This document shows, piece after piece, positions 35,865 to 44,273 of a stretch of DNA of 64,000 nt. Every line of letters begins with the position of its first letter. The stretch's first letter is position 1. The notes beneath the pieces are model-generated. The model ran no database searches, was not told the DNA's origin, and worked only from the letters and a program-made list of their open reading frames with translations. The stretch lies in the NCBI RefSeq assembly GCF_000317125.1, contig NC_019695.1, positions 5,258,336 to 5,322,335 on the forward strand. The letters are read 5' to 3'. This DNA is from Chroococcidiopsis thermalis PCC 7203. GTDB lineage: Bacteria > Cyanobacteriota > Cyanobacteriia > Cyanobacteriales > Chroococcidiopsidaceae. The translations under genes were made by a program, and so were the position numbers.

Positions 35865-37061
35865 GTGAAAGCAATTACTCTCCTGGGATCGACTGGCTCT
35901 ATTGGTACTCAAACTCTGGATATTGTGGCACAGCACCCCGACCAATTTCGGATTGTCGGGTTGGCGGCTGGACGCAATGTAGAGATGCTGGCGGCGCAAA
36001 TTCGACAGTTTAAGCCGAGTATTGCTGCTATTTGCGATGTAGATAAGTTACCAGAATTGAAAGAAGCGATCGCAGATCTCGACTCGCCACCGATTTTACT
36101 AGCAGGGGAAGAGGGTATTGTAGAAGTTGCCCGTTATGGCGATGCCGAAAGTGTGGTGACGGGAATTGTCGGTTGTGCGGGATTGTTACCGACAATTGCT
36201 GCAATTGAGGCGGGTAAAGATATTGCTTTGGCAAATAAGGAAACTCTGATTGCGGGTGGTCCTGTTGTCTTACCATTGGTAGAAAAATACGGGATTAAAC
36301 TGTTACCCGCAGATTCAGAACACTCGGCGATTTTTCAGTGTCTTCAAGGCGTACCGGGACGTGGCTTGCGGCGAATTTTACTCACGGCTTCTGGGGGTTC
36401 TTTCCGCGATTTACCTGTAGACAAGTTAGCAAATGTCACCGTTGCCGATGCTTTAAAACATCCTAACTGGACGATGGGACGGAAAATTACGATCGATTCA
36501 GCGACGTTGATGAATAAGGGATTGGAAGTCATTGAAGCTCATTACTTATTTGGATTAGATTACGATCGCATTGATATTGTCATCCATCCCCAAAGTATTA
36601 TCCATTCTCTGATCGAACTACAAGATACTTCTGTATTAGCACAGTTAGGCTGGGCAGATATGCGTTTACCGTTGCTATATGCCATGTCATACCCAGAGAG
36701 AATTTATACTAATTGGAAGCAATTAGATTTGGTAGAAATTGGTAGTTTAACTTTTAAAGCCCCAGATCACGAGAAATATCCTTGTATGCAATTAGCATAT
36801 AGCGCGGGTCGTGCGGGTGGATCGATGCCAGCAGTTTTAAATGCAGCTAACGAGCAAGCTGTAGCTTTATTTTTAGAAGAAAAAATCCGCTTTTTAGATA
36901 TTCCTCGTTGTATCGAACTAGTTTGCGATCGCCATGCATCTGATAATTGTTCGACTCCATCTTTAGCTGACATCGTAGCAGCAGACCGTTGGGCAAGACA
37001 AGAAGTATTAACAGCAAGCGAAGATCTTAGTAGAGGCGATCGTTTAATTTCCTTACGATAG
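35865..37061 (+). CDS. dxr: 1-deoxy-D-xylulose 5-phosphate reductoisomerase
   Basis: 398-aa DXR, second step of the MEP isoprenoid pathway (DXP to MEP, NADPH and divalent metal). NADPH-binding '[16 protein letters not shown]' is at residues 6-21; '[11 protein letters not shown]' and the metal/substrate site '[16 protein letters not shown]' with its D-S-E-H are near 150-165; '[26 protein letters not shown]' and '[11 protein letters not shown]' are also conserved. The GTG start at 35865 gives a standard N-terminus and length. Isoprenoids here feed carotenoids, chlorophyll phytyl chains and quinones. Confidence 0.97.
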   Translation: MKAITLLGSTGSIGTQTLDIVAQHPDQFRIVGLAAGRNVEMLAAQIRQFKPSIAAICDVDKLPELKEAIADLDSPPILLAGEEGIVEVARYGDAESVVTGIVGCAGLLPTIAAIEAGKDIALANKETLIAGGPVVLPLVEKYGIKLLPADSEHSAIFQCLQGVPGRGLRRILLTASGGSFRDLPVDKLANVTVADALKHPNWTMGRKITIDSATLMNKGLEVIEAHYLFGLDYDRIDIVIHPQSIIHSLIELQDTSVLAQLGWADMRLPLLYAMSYPERIYTNWKQLDLVEIGSLTFKAPDHEKYPCMQLAYSAGRAGGSMPAVLNAANEQAVALFLEEKIRFLDIPRCIELVCDRHASDNCSTPSLADIVAADRWARQEVLTASEDLSRGDRLISLR

Positions 37062-37357
37062 ATCGATCGTCAAACTTTTGTCCATCTAACCTGCTCAACT
37101 ATAGGTTCAATTGTTTTGACTTTTAACTTTTAACTTTTGACTTTTCCATGATTGAGTTTGCTATCAAGTGGGGTACGAAGACATTTCCTACTGAATATAT
37201 TGCTCTATGTATCTCTATTTTGGCAGTCGTCGCCACTTGGGGCAATTTTTGGAACTCAAGAAGAACGTTTGCGGCTGCTAACTATCCTAAATTAAGAGCA
37301 GAACTCAACTGGTTGCCAAACCGAATCTTTCCTAGCTGTAGTCTGTTCAATGAAAGT

Positions 37358-37586
37358 CAGCAACCCCCGACTTGAAGTCGGGGGCTTCAGGCAGATAACC
37401 TGAAGCCCTAGTTGACCAGACTATCGTTTGAGGCAAGTGTTAAAGACCTACTTTAGGATGCTTGCTAGTCCTGAACCCTAGAACCAGACGATTAAACAGA
37501 CTTATTGGGTTAAGTCAGTGTCGTTTGGATAGTTACCGACCTCAAACAATGTCGAAGCAAACATTACCTGTAAAAAGGATGCAGCA
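37358..37586 (+). ncRNA. Predicted omegaRNA of IscB, copy 1 (scaffold part)
   Basis: 230 bp between the element's left end and the iscB start, the location where IscB omegaRNAs are encoded. It is rich in complementary segments: CCCCCGACTT/AAGTCGGGGG, GGGCTTCAGG/CCTGAAGCCC, and a long-range 8-bp match GTTTGAGG (37426-37433) with CCTCAAAC (37540-37547) enclosing a branched region. The guide would be the roughly 16 nt immediately upstream in host DNA (TCTGTTCAATGAAAGT). Exact ends and expression are not shown by the sequence. Confidence 0.5.
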
Positions 37587-38862
37587 ATGCAAAATTACGT
37601 TTTTGTTGTTGACACAAATAAACAGCCTCTCAACCCAATTTCTCCAGCAAGAGCTAGAGAATTGTTGACTAAACAAAAAGCCGCTGTATTTAGAATGTAT
37701 CCCTTTACAATTATTCTGAAACACGCTGTTTTAAACCCTGCACCAAAGCCATTAACTATTAAGCTAGACCCAGGCAGCAAAGTTACGGGACTGGCGATTT
37801 TAGAAGGAGAAAATGTTATTTGGGTTGCCGAACTTGAGCATAGAGGAGGAATAATCAAAAACGCTCTCTCTGCTAGGCGTTCTTTACGCCGCAGTCGCAG
37901 GAATCGTAAAACTCGCTATCGTCCAGCACGTTTTGATAACAGAAAACGTAAAGAAGGATGGCTACCTCCATCATTGATGCATCGGGTTTTGACTACTGAG
38001 ACTTGGGTTAAACGGCTTTGCCGCTACGCACCAATTGCTCAAGTTGTCATGGAGTTGGTTAAATTTGACACTCAAAAAATGCAAAATCCCGAAATAGATG
38101 GTGTTGAATACCAGCAAGGGGAATTAGTAGGGTATGAGGTACGCGAATACTTGCTCGAAAAATGGGGACGCAAATGCGCTTATTGCGATACATCAGGCGT
38201 GCCACTCCAAATTGAGCATATTCACCCACGCGCCAAAGGCGGCAGTAATCGAGTTTCAAACTTATGTTTGAGTTGCCAACGGTGCAATATCAAAAAAGGA
38301 GTCAAATTGATTGAAGAATTTCTGAAAAAGGATAACTCTAGACTAGAAAAAATCAAGCAACTAGCCAGGAAGCCTCTAAAAGATGCCTTTCTCTGTTAGT
38401 GCAACTCGATGGAGCTTGTTTCATACTTTGAAAAACCTCCTACCAACGACGTATTGTTCGGGCGGACAGACGAAGTACAACAGGACTCGTCTTGAGTTAA
38501 ACAAGCAACATTGGATTGATGCTGCTTGTGTTGGCGATGTCGAAACAATTCGCTGACTCACCGAACAATCATTACGAATTAAATGTACTGGTTGGGGAAC
38601 TCGTCAAATGTGCGGAACTGACAAATATGGATTTCCGATTCGTCACAGAGAGCGAAAACAAGTCCATTTTGGCTGTAGAACAGGCGACATTGTTAAAGCT
38701 ATCGTTACTTCTGGAAAGAAAGCAGGAGAATATGTTGGTCGGCTTTCATGTCGTAAAAGTGGCAGCTTTGATATTACCACTACATCAAGCAGAGTAGCTG
38801 GAATCAGCCATAGATTTTGTACTCCAATTCACAAAAAGGATGGTTATTCGTATGGATTTTGA
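37587..38862 (+). pseudogene. iscB: IscB RNA-guided nuclease, frameshifted, copy 1
   Basis: IscB is the OMEGA nuclease family ancestral to Cas9. The intact 270-codon first part (37587-38399) holds the PLMP domain ('QPLNPISPARARELL', 13-27), RuvC-I with Asp61 ('IKLDPGSKVTGLAI'), the Arg-rich RRXRR/bridge helix (97-113), RuvC-II Glu156 ('VMELVKFD') and an HNH domain with C197/C200, His211 and C230/C233. One extra T in the run at 38388-38390 then shifts the frame. The rest ('SVSATRWSLFHTL', RuvC-III 'HWIDAACVG', and the C-terminal 'CGTDKYGFP...HKKDGYSYGF' domain) is readable in the next frame to 38862, with a TGA at 38554-38556. The actual product lacks RuvC-III and the C-terminal domain. Confidence 0.92.
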
Positions 38863-39439
38863 GAACTGCGGACGGCAGTTAAAACTGCCTACCGTCGTGC
38901 TTCCTCCCTGGTCTAAAGACGGCAGGGCTTCCGCACGACTTGTTACTTTCGGTGATAAAATTTCTGCTAACGACGTTCATATTACCGTGAGTGTGGCTCG
39001 GAGCGATCGCTGGTATTTCGATCGCGAAAGATGGTTTACTTACGAATACGCAGAATTAGCTAGACTCAAACCGTTAGAAGGTTTTCCCCCTCCTCCAGAA
39101 GATGATTTGGTTCAATGGTGTCAAACCAGAGGTTATAAACAAAGGTTATTTATTCCAGCCGAATCTGCGCAACTGCAAGAAATCGTTCGCCAAATTGCTC
39201 ATTCGGATGTCTATTATATCCATCTCAAGGTAGCTTATACATCTAACGTATTTGGAGCTAATAGAGTATGTAAAATTTCTCGAACATATAGAATAGAGCG
39301 CCAGCAAAATATGTCAAAATTACCATCAAAAGATGAAGTCATCTGGGAGATAAAAGAAGAAACACGAACCATACACCAGGAGTGAGGTTTGAAATCCAGG
39401 TATTTATTGCAATTAACAGTTTCAAACTAATTAGATTTT

Positions 39440-39950
39440 TCAAAGAGACAAGAAAAACTGCTTTAAGCGATCGAATTCTGGACTATTCCAAGGTAAATAA
39501 CCAGCTTGTGCTGCTTGTCCTAAACGTTTGTCTGGTTCAATTTGTGCCGATAACCATGCATGTATTCGTGCTTTTGCAAGACTTTTAGGATTTTGTCCTA
39601 TTTTTTGATATATTTAGTATGCTAATTTGAGGAGTAGTGGTAGTTATCTCTCCTAGTTTATTTGGAACAGGTAATCTGGCATTTCTTAACCCACTACAAA
39701 TACTCTGAAATGCACTTCTAGCGGAATCATCTGCATCGCGTGTAATTCCTAAAGAGGTAATTTCTCTATAACCAGAAATCTGTGGTAGAGTTTTTAAAAA
39801 TCTCCCTAATCCTGGTTTACCTCCATACTCTAGTACCTGTACATCAGTAATATTAAGCTGGGATAACAAGGCATTAAAAAATAATATTTCTTCCGAACCT
39901 TCTCCAATTAAAAGTTTAGGTTTAGAGATTTGCGTTGGTCTAGCAGGCAT
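39440..39950 (-). pseudogene. DUF3226 (TOPRIM-like) protein, frameshifted and internally deleted
   Basis: The 5' part (39950-39585) encodes 121 residues with the DUF3226/TOPRIM pattern: 'KLLIGEGSEEILFFNALL' (the E of the TOPRIM motif), 'VQVLEYGGKPGLGRFL' and 'ITSLGITRDADDSARSAFQSI' (the DxD motif). It ends early at 'ISKNRTKS'. Just downstream in another frame the family's C-terminus is readable, 'NPKSLAKARIHAWLSAQIE' through 'YLPWNSPEFDRLKQFFLSL' to a stop at 39440. The segment that usually joins them is missing, so a deletion plus frameshift has occurred. It overlaps the ATPase gene by one base (TAATG), so the two were co-translated. Confidence 0.8.
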
Positions 39951-41029
39951 TAACGCATCTCCAAATTCATTTCATCAGAGGTTGCTAAAGTTTCTCTGTC
40001 ATAAGTTATTGCTTGAATATCATTGTTAACCTGCTCAAGTCGATGGTAACGAAAATCATATTTCTCGCTAGTCTCAAATGCTTTATGAGCAGCTAATATA
40101 CATTCATAACTATGGGTTGTTGCAAATATTTGTACGTCCGACCTTCTAGCAGCATCAGCTATGGCTCTCCAAACATCTACTAAAACTGAGTAATGTAAGC
40201 CATTTTCAATTTCATCAATTAAAACAATACCACCTCTAGCGGTTGCAATAGCTAATATAATAGAAAGTAATCGTCCCATCCCTTCACCCATAAGCGTTAG
40301 CGGTACAAGTTCTCGCATACCAATATCGCCGTGAACAATTAGTCCTCTACCTACAAGTAGTAAGGTAAGCCGCTGCAATCGTGGTTCTAGCAGACGTAAG
40401 GCTTTTACGATCTCATCTTGCTTGCCTACACGCTCCAAATTGCTGAAACGTTCAGCATCTTCTCTATGAGAGCGTGTGTTAGTAGTAATATATATACCTA
40501 CAAAGGGAAATCCTTCAGGAAATCTAGGATATGACTTTTGCGCTCGACCATCAGCTCTTAAAAAGTTTCGAGTAACTCCATTGGGATATTCATACTCAAA
40601 TACTAATCCGTCATACTTCCTAAAACCTGTCATGAGTGATTCATTTGTTCTAAAAGGAATTGTTTCGTCTTCTTGAAAAAGCGGTACTGACATTTGACTC
40701 ATTTCATTTGCCATAAAAATTTTTAATGAACGCTGTATATTACTTTGTTCTATCGTATTAATATTAATAGTTCTTTCAAGCTCTTGCTCGTAAAAGATAT
40801 TTCTCCACTCTTCAAGCGTCTTGAAGCGATCGCGAGACGCGAGACTACGAATCTGCTCAATTCTAAGAACTGCATCGTAACCAATTGGATTAATAGAAAT
40901 AAAAATAGCTTCTAATAAAGATGTTTTACCAACATTATTTTTACCAGAGATCAAGTTTATTCTTTCCAGTGGCTCAATAGTGAAACTTTGGAAGCAACGA
41001 AAGTTTTTGAGCGTCAACGATCGCAACAT
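39950..41029 (-). CDS. AAA family ATPase (OLD/PARIS-like, AAA_15/21)
   Basis: 359-aa ABC/SMC-type ATPase: N-terminal 'LKNFRCFQSFTIEPLERINLISGKNNVGKTSLLEAIF' with Walker A at 29-36, signature-like 'LTLMGEGMGRLLSIILAIA', Walker B 'GIVLIDEIENGLHYSVL' and the H-loop 'FATTHSYECILAA'. This arrangement occurs in OLD, Gabija and PARIS (AriA) proteins. It is followed, with a TAATG overlap, by a TOPRIM-like DUF3226 gene. The pair looks like a two-gene sensor-ATPase/nuclease module of the antiphage kind, but no experimental data for DUF3226 pairs are assumed here. The ATPase is intact while its partner is broken, so the module is probably dead or reduced. Confidence 0.85.
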   Translation of the reverse strand: MLRSLTLKNFRCFQSFTIEPLERINLISGKNNVGKTSLLEAIFISINPIGYDAVLRIEQIRSLASRDRFKTLEEWRNIFYEQELERTININTIEQSNIQRSLKIFMANEMSQMSVPLFQEDETIPFRTNESLMTGFRKYDGLVFEYEYPNGVTRNFLRADGRAQKSYPRFPEGFPFVGIYITTNTRSHREDAERFSNLERVGKQDEIVKALRLLEPRLQRLTLLLVGRGLIVHGDIGMRELVPLTLMGEGMGRLLSIILAIATARGGIVLIDEIENGLHYSVLVDVWRAIADAARRSDVQIFATTHSYECILAAHKAFETSEKYDFRYHRLEQVNNDIQAITYDRETLATSDEMNLEMR

Positions 41030-41208
41030 AACTTAACCTATAGATTATGCACCATAAAAATCTTCTACCACTATCAGCTTATCTTGTTATGCTTTAATAC
41101 CGTCAGAGAAGGCAATTGTCCTAGTAAATTTCTAAAACGCGATCGCATCCATAGAAAGCGCGATGATATTGTTGAGGTTTGTAGCAGAGGAATCTTGAGG
41201 AGGGAAAA

Positions 41209-41691
41209 ATGGAACTCAAATCTGTGGCGATGGAAATTCCTGAAGGTAGCAATATTATCATCGGTCACAGTCACTTTATTAAAACTGTGGAAGACTTATA
41301 CGAGATTGTCGTCGGGATCTCTGCCCAAGCAAAATTTGGGATCGCTTTCTGTGAGGCTTCTGGTTCCTGTTTGATCCGCACTGCCGGAAATGATAAAGAA
41401 CTACAAGATATAGCTACTAAGAACGCTCAGGCGATCGCGGCAGGACACAGTTTCGTGATTCTGATGAAACAAGCCTACCCGATTAACTTCCTCAATGCAA
41501 TCAAACAATGCCAGGAAGTCTGCAATATCCATTGCGCGACAGCAAATCCAGTAGAAGTCATCCTAGCGGAAACTCAACAAGGACGAGGAATCTTGGGTGT
41601 TGTAGACGGATTTTCCCCCAAAGGTGTAGAGAACGCTGAGGACATACAAGCACGACAAAAGTTTTTACGCCAAATTGGATATAAGCTTTGA
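41209..41691 (+). CDS. Adenosine-specific kinase (PF04008 family)
   Basis: 160-aa protein of the small adenosine-specific kinase family known from archaea and some bacteria. The whole length matches: 'GHSHFIKTVEDLYEIVVG', 'FGIAFCEASGSCLIRTAGND' near residues 45-64, 'AGHSFVILMKQAYPINFLNAIKQCQEVCNIHCATANPVEVILAET' and 'RGILGVVDGFSPKGVENAEDI'. Start at 41209 has GAGGAGGG about 8 bp before the ATG. The physiological role in cyanobacteria is unknown. It lies divergent from the ATPase gene and is followed by a long spacer. Confidence 0.88.
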   Translation: MELKSVAMEIPEGSNIIIGHSHFIKTVEDLYEIVVGISAQAKFGIAFCEASGSCLIRTAGNDKELQDIATKNAQAIAAGHSFVILMKQAYPINFLNAIKQCQEVCNIHCATANPVEVILAETQQGRGILGVVDGFSPKGVENAEDIQARQKFLRQIGYKL

Positions 41692-42165
41692 AAAAGTCAA
41701 AAGTCAAAAGTTAAAAGTCAAAACTGAGGAGTCAGGAGTAAGTACAATCTGTTTCACGCACCACTCACTACGCACCACTCACCAATGCCAATCCCTGAAG
41801 TGTCATAATACCGCTTTGGTAAAGCTAGGTAAATTAGGTTTAATACAAGGGTCAGTTTGTGTCTGCTGCTTTCGAGTGGCGATCGCTGCTAGAAAAACGC
41901 TTCTGTGTAATACTTAAGCGAGGCAAAATATAATGATGCAAATATCTTATATGCATTATATTTAAACTGCAAAAATAATGAAGCAACAGCCCGAACACAA
42001 CGAACTGTAAGGCACGCAGGAGTCTAAAGACTTATGCTATTGACTCGGTCAAACACAAAATCTTAGAAGAATATTACAGTAGTAGAAATTTTTGGCAATA
42101 GCATCGTTAATATCTTTACAATACAGCTTAAAGTTGGCGTGCGGCGTACCTGGAGGAATGTTAAG
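41692..42165. other. Gene-free spacer with AAAAGTC heptamers
   Basis: 474 bp. (AAAAGTC)n repeats directly follow the adenosine-kinase stop (41692-41723). After that the DNA is AT-rich with no RNA gene or protein domain that I recognise. The last 20 bp contain the TGGAGG ribosome binding site of the next gene. Confidence 0.6.
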
Positions 42166-42507
42166 TTGAGTTACTTCCAAGAAGCTAAAGCATATTTCAT
42201 AGCGAGTCATCAGAACCCGATCAACATATTTTTACATCATTTAACAGTCTTACTGGCGATATCGGCGGTTGTATTGCTGTTCTACGATTGGCGATGGACG
42301 CTAGTTTGTCTGGTACTGACACAAGTATTCGCGATCGGCGGACATGCATTTTTTGAGAAGAACAAACCTGCATTTGTCAAGTACCGCAGCGGAATTATGA
42401 TTCCCGTTTCGATTTCTTGGTCGTTCGAGAATTTATTTGGCTTGCGTCAACTTTGGCGCTATTTCAATCAAGTCAGAAGCCAGAAGTCAGAAGTCAGAAG
42501 TAATTGA
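42166..42507 (+). CDS. Mpo1-like (DUF962) membrane protein
   Basis: 113-aa protein of the Mpo1/DUF962 family: 'SHQNPINIFLHHLTVLLAISAVVLLF' (conserved His residues and first TM helix), a second helix 'WTLVCLVLTQVFAIG' and the signature 'GGHAFFEKNKPAFVKY'. In yeast Mpo1 is an iron-dependent dioxygenase acting on 2-hydroxy fatty acids, and bacterial roles are unclear. A TTG start at 42166 is chosen because GGAGG lies 9 bp upstream; a GTG at 42139 would place the ribosome site inside the gene. The last residues ('RSQKSEVRSN') are encoded by AGAAGTC heptamers, so the C-terminus has been altered by repeat growth. Confidence 0.82.
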   Translation: MSYFQEAKAYFIASHQNPINIFLHHLTVLLAISAVVLLFYDWRWTLVCLVLTQVFAIGGHAFFEKNKPAFVKYRSGIMIPVSISWSFENLFGLRQLWRYFNQVRSQKSEVRSN

Positions 42508-42542
42508 TAGCTACTCACTCTTAAGACATTTGAGGAAAATTC

Positions 42543-43943
42543 ATGTATCAAGGTTTACCAGTTATTGATGCAGATGCCCACAAGCTTGAAAATCCCTTAG
42601 TCATGCGGGATTATCTAGAGCCAAAGTATCGCGATCGCGTGGGGATGGTAATCGATAGTCTGGGCGATCAGCGGGCGCGGGTAGTCGATTTTAACCCCGC
42701 TACAGGCAAAAACGATCTAACGCGGATGTTTCCCCAGCCTCAAGGCATGGGGAAAGGTGGATTTCGTAACTTACACCCAACAACTACTTTGGGCGCAACA
42801 TTCAACCGCCTGCGGATTGAAGATATGGATCGGGAAGGGGTAGACGTACACGTAATTTTCGGTACGTTCAACCTGACATTTTCTAGCATCTTAGATAAAG
42901 ACTTAGCGATCGCCCTATGTCGGGCTTATAACGACTATATTGCCGAAGATTGTCGTCCATATGGCGATCGCCTCAAACCAATTGGTGTCATACCTCTACA
43001 AGATGTCGATGCGGCTGTCGCCGAAATGCGTCGCTGCGTCAACGAACTAGGAATGATTGGTGTCGGTGTCGCCCCAAATATGCCCATTCCCCACCCAAAA
43101 GCACCCCAGGCTTTCCCCGATATCCGCAGTTGTAAGCCAATTAGCCATCCTGACTTCAGACCAATTCTACAAGCAGCAGTAGATTTAGATATTGCACTGG
43201 GAATCCACGGTGGTCCAGGTTCTTACATGATGGGCGGAATTTCTGACTACATGGAAACTTTTGTCCTGACTCACATCTTCGTCCAACGCAACCAACAGCA
43301 GCACGCTTTGGCGCGGATGGTATTTGATGGGGCATTTGAACAGTTTCCCACCTTGCGGGTTGGCTTTTTAGAAGGCGGTTGTGGCTGGCTACCGGATCTC
43401 GCCCATTCTTTCCACGAACATTGGGAAAAACGCATCCGCGATTTCGATCCCAAAAATCCTTATCGTCCTTCGATGATGGATGTTACGAAATTGATGTTGC
43501 AAGAACGCAAAGGACGCGATCGCGCTAACATCATCAACATGACCAAGAATCTCTTCGATCTATTGTGGAATGCCGAACACGACCCCGCCAAGATCGATGA
43601 TTCTAGCCTGTACGAGCATTATGACCTGCGCCATCGCGACCCGATGGAATATTTTGAACGGGGACAAATCTTTACTTCCTTTGAATCCGACGATCCCGCA
43701 CCCGCCTACTTACCCGTAGCAATGGGTGAGATTGGCAAGCACCTAACTTGCTTCTCTGGAGACTACGGACACTGGGATGGTGTATTGGAAAACTGCGTCA
43801 AAGATGCAGCGGGAGTCGCTGATTACGATCGCGAACACTTAGCGTTATTGCTAGGAGGTAATGCCTTAGAGTTATATGGCGATCGTCTGCGTCGTTCTCT
43901 CCCTAGCTACCTGACAGAACAGACGGCTGCTAGCGTCAGCTAA
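42543..43943 (+). CDS. Amidohydrolase family protein (ACMSD-like)
   Basis: 466-aa TIM-barrel metal hydrolase/decarboxylase of the amidohydrolase 2 group. Metal-ligand motif 'VIDADAHKLENP' (residues 7-18; the D-A-D-x-H pattern), 'IPLQDVDAAVAEMRRCVNELGMIGVGV' strand/helix unit, 'LGIHGGPGSYMMGG' (third His), and 'CFSGDYGHWDG' near 415 (catalytic Asp). These are features of ACMSD-type enzymes that act on 2-hydroxybenzoate-like or aminomuconate substrates, but many members are uncharacterised. The gene has its own AGGAAAATTC-ATG start after a heptamer repeat. No pathway partner lies next to it. Confidence 0.85.
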   Translation: MYQGLPVIDADAHKLENPLVMRDYLEPKYRDRVGMVIDSLGDQRARVVDFNPATGKNDLTRMFPQPQGMGKGGFRNLHPTTTLGATFNRLRIEDMDREGVDVHVIFGTFNLTFSSILDKDLAIALCRAYNDYIAEDCRPYGDRLKPIGVIPLQDVDAAVAEMRRCVNELGMIGVGVAPNMPIPHPKAPQAFPDIRSCKPISHPDFRPILQAAVDLDIALGIHGGPGSYMMGGISDYMETFVLTHIFVQRNQQQHALARMVFDGAFEQFPTLRVGFLEGGCGWLPDLAHSFHEHWEKRIRDFDPKNPYRPSMMDVTKLMLQERKGRDRANIINMTKNLFDLLWNAEHDPAKIDDSSLYEHYDLRHRDPMEYFERGQIFTSFESDDPAPAYLPVAMGEIGKHLTCFSGDYGHWDGVLENCVKDAAGVADYDREHLALLLGGNALELYGDRLRRSLPSYLTEQTAASVS

Positions 43944-44273
43944 CCGATCCCCCCTACCCCCCTTAAAAAGGGGGGTGTTTAAATCTCAGTCCCCCTTTGT
44001 TCAGGGGGATTTAGGGGAATTTAAATCTCAGTCCCCCTTTGTTCAGGGGGATTTAGGGGGATCTCAGATCGGTGCGGAGACTACCCCACCTTACATTTGC
44101 GTAATTTTTAGTATCGCTGGGTTCAACAAAGTAACACAGGCTGCTAAAGTGATCTCAACTAGAACCTGCCTGTAAATAAAATAAAACTAATTATTTGCAG
44201 TTTTACAACAGAACAACTTAAAGACAATCGGAACAATAATGCAACCATTTGATGTTGCAAGGGGTGGTGTTAA
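43944..44273. repeat. Repeat-filled spacer
   Basis: 330 bp. A hairpin 43947-43975 (CCCCCCTACCCCCCTT / AAAAAGGGGGG) is a likely terminator for the amidohydrolase gene. Then two direct copies, 42 bp apart, of a 37-bp unit that begins AAATCTCAGTCCCCC (43981-44017 and 44023-44059). The rest is AT-rich and includes the promoter of the radical SAM gene. Confidence 0.85.

Larger units (their letters stand above)
37358..38941 (+). mobile_element. IS200/IS605-type element carrying iscB, copy 1 (about 1.58 kb)
   Basis: Element defined by host-gene restoration and by identity with copy 2 (offset exactly 10,088 bp). The left end begins CAGCAACCCCCGACTT and folds into a 10-bp hairpin, then GGGCTTCAGG pairs with CCTGAAGCCC. 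The right end has GGCAGTTAAAACTGCC and a larger imperfect hairpin (GTCGTGC...GCACGAC, 38897-38939). Subterminal hairpins, no inverted terminal repeats and no target duplication are typical of IS200/IS605 elements. No tnpA is present, so it depends on a transposase in trans. Sequence identity with copy 2 continues from 37355 to 38955, slightly beyond both inferred ends. Confidence 0.85.
37148..39385 (+). pseudogene. Hypothetical membrane-anchored protein, split by IscB element copy 1
   Basis: The 5' fragment (37148-37357, 70 codons) encodes 'TEYIALCISILAVVATWGNFW', one TM helix near residues 16-36, and ends '...SLFNES'. The 3' fragment (38942-39385) resumes in the same frame with 'VTFGDKISANDVHITVSVARSDRWYF' and runs to 'TRTIHQE'. 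Excising 37358-38941 restores one frame of 217 codons, which supports those boundaries for the element. The protein has no family I recognise. In its present state only a 75-codon product with a tail from the element can be made. A heptamer repeat (GACTTTT/AACTTTT) precedes the start codon. Confidence 0.8.

Noticed and set aside
35643-35999. Minus-strand open frame with (Gly-Asp-Lys)n, looking like a collagen-like or charged-repeat protein
   Set aside because: It is a by-product of the TTGTCCCCC array, overlaps the dxr start, and has no ribosome site or conserved ends. The same happens at 58121-58597.
37587-38399. TnpB (IS1341/IS605 OrfB) rather than IscB
   Set aside because: The PLMP start, RRXRR bridge helix and an HNH domain between RuvC-II and RuvC-III are IscB features; TnpB has no HNH.
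38516-38862. Separate small genes after the first iscB frame
   Set aside because: One frame (38386-38862) encodes the continuation of iscB, and another (38516-38797) is an overlapping shadow frame.
39382-39588. 68-codon plus-strand frame after the split membrane gene
   Set aside because: The opposite strand encodes the C-terminal fragment of the DUF3226 gene, which explains the sequence better.
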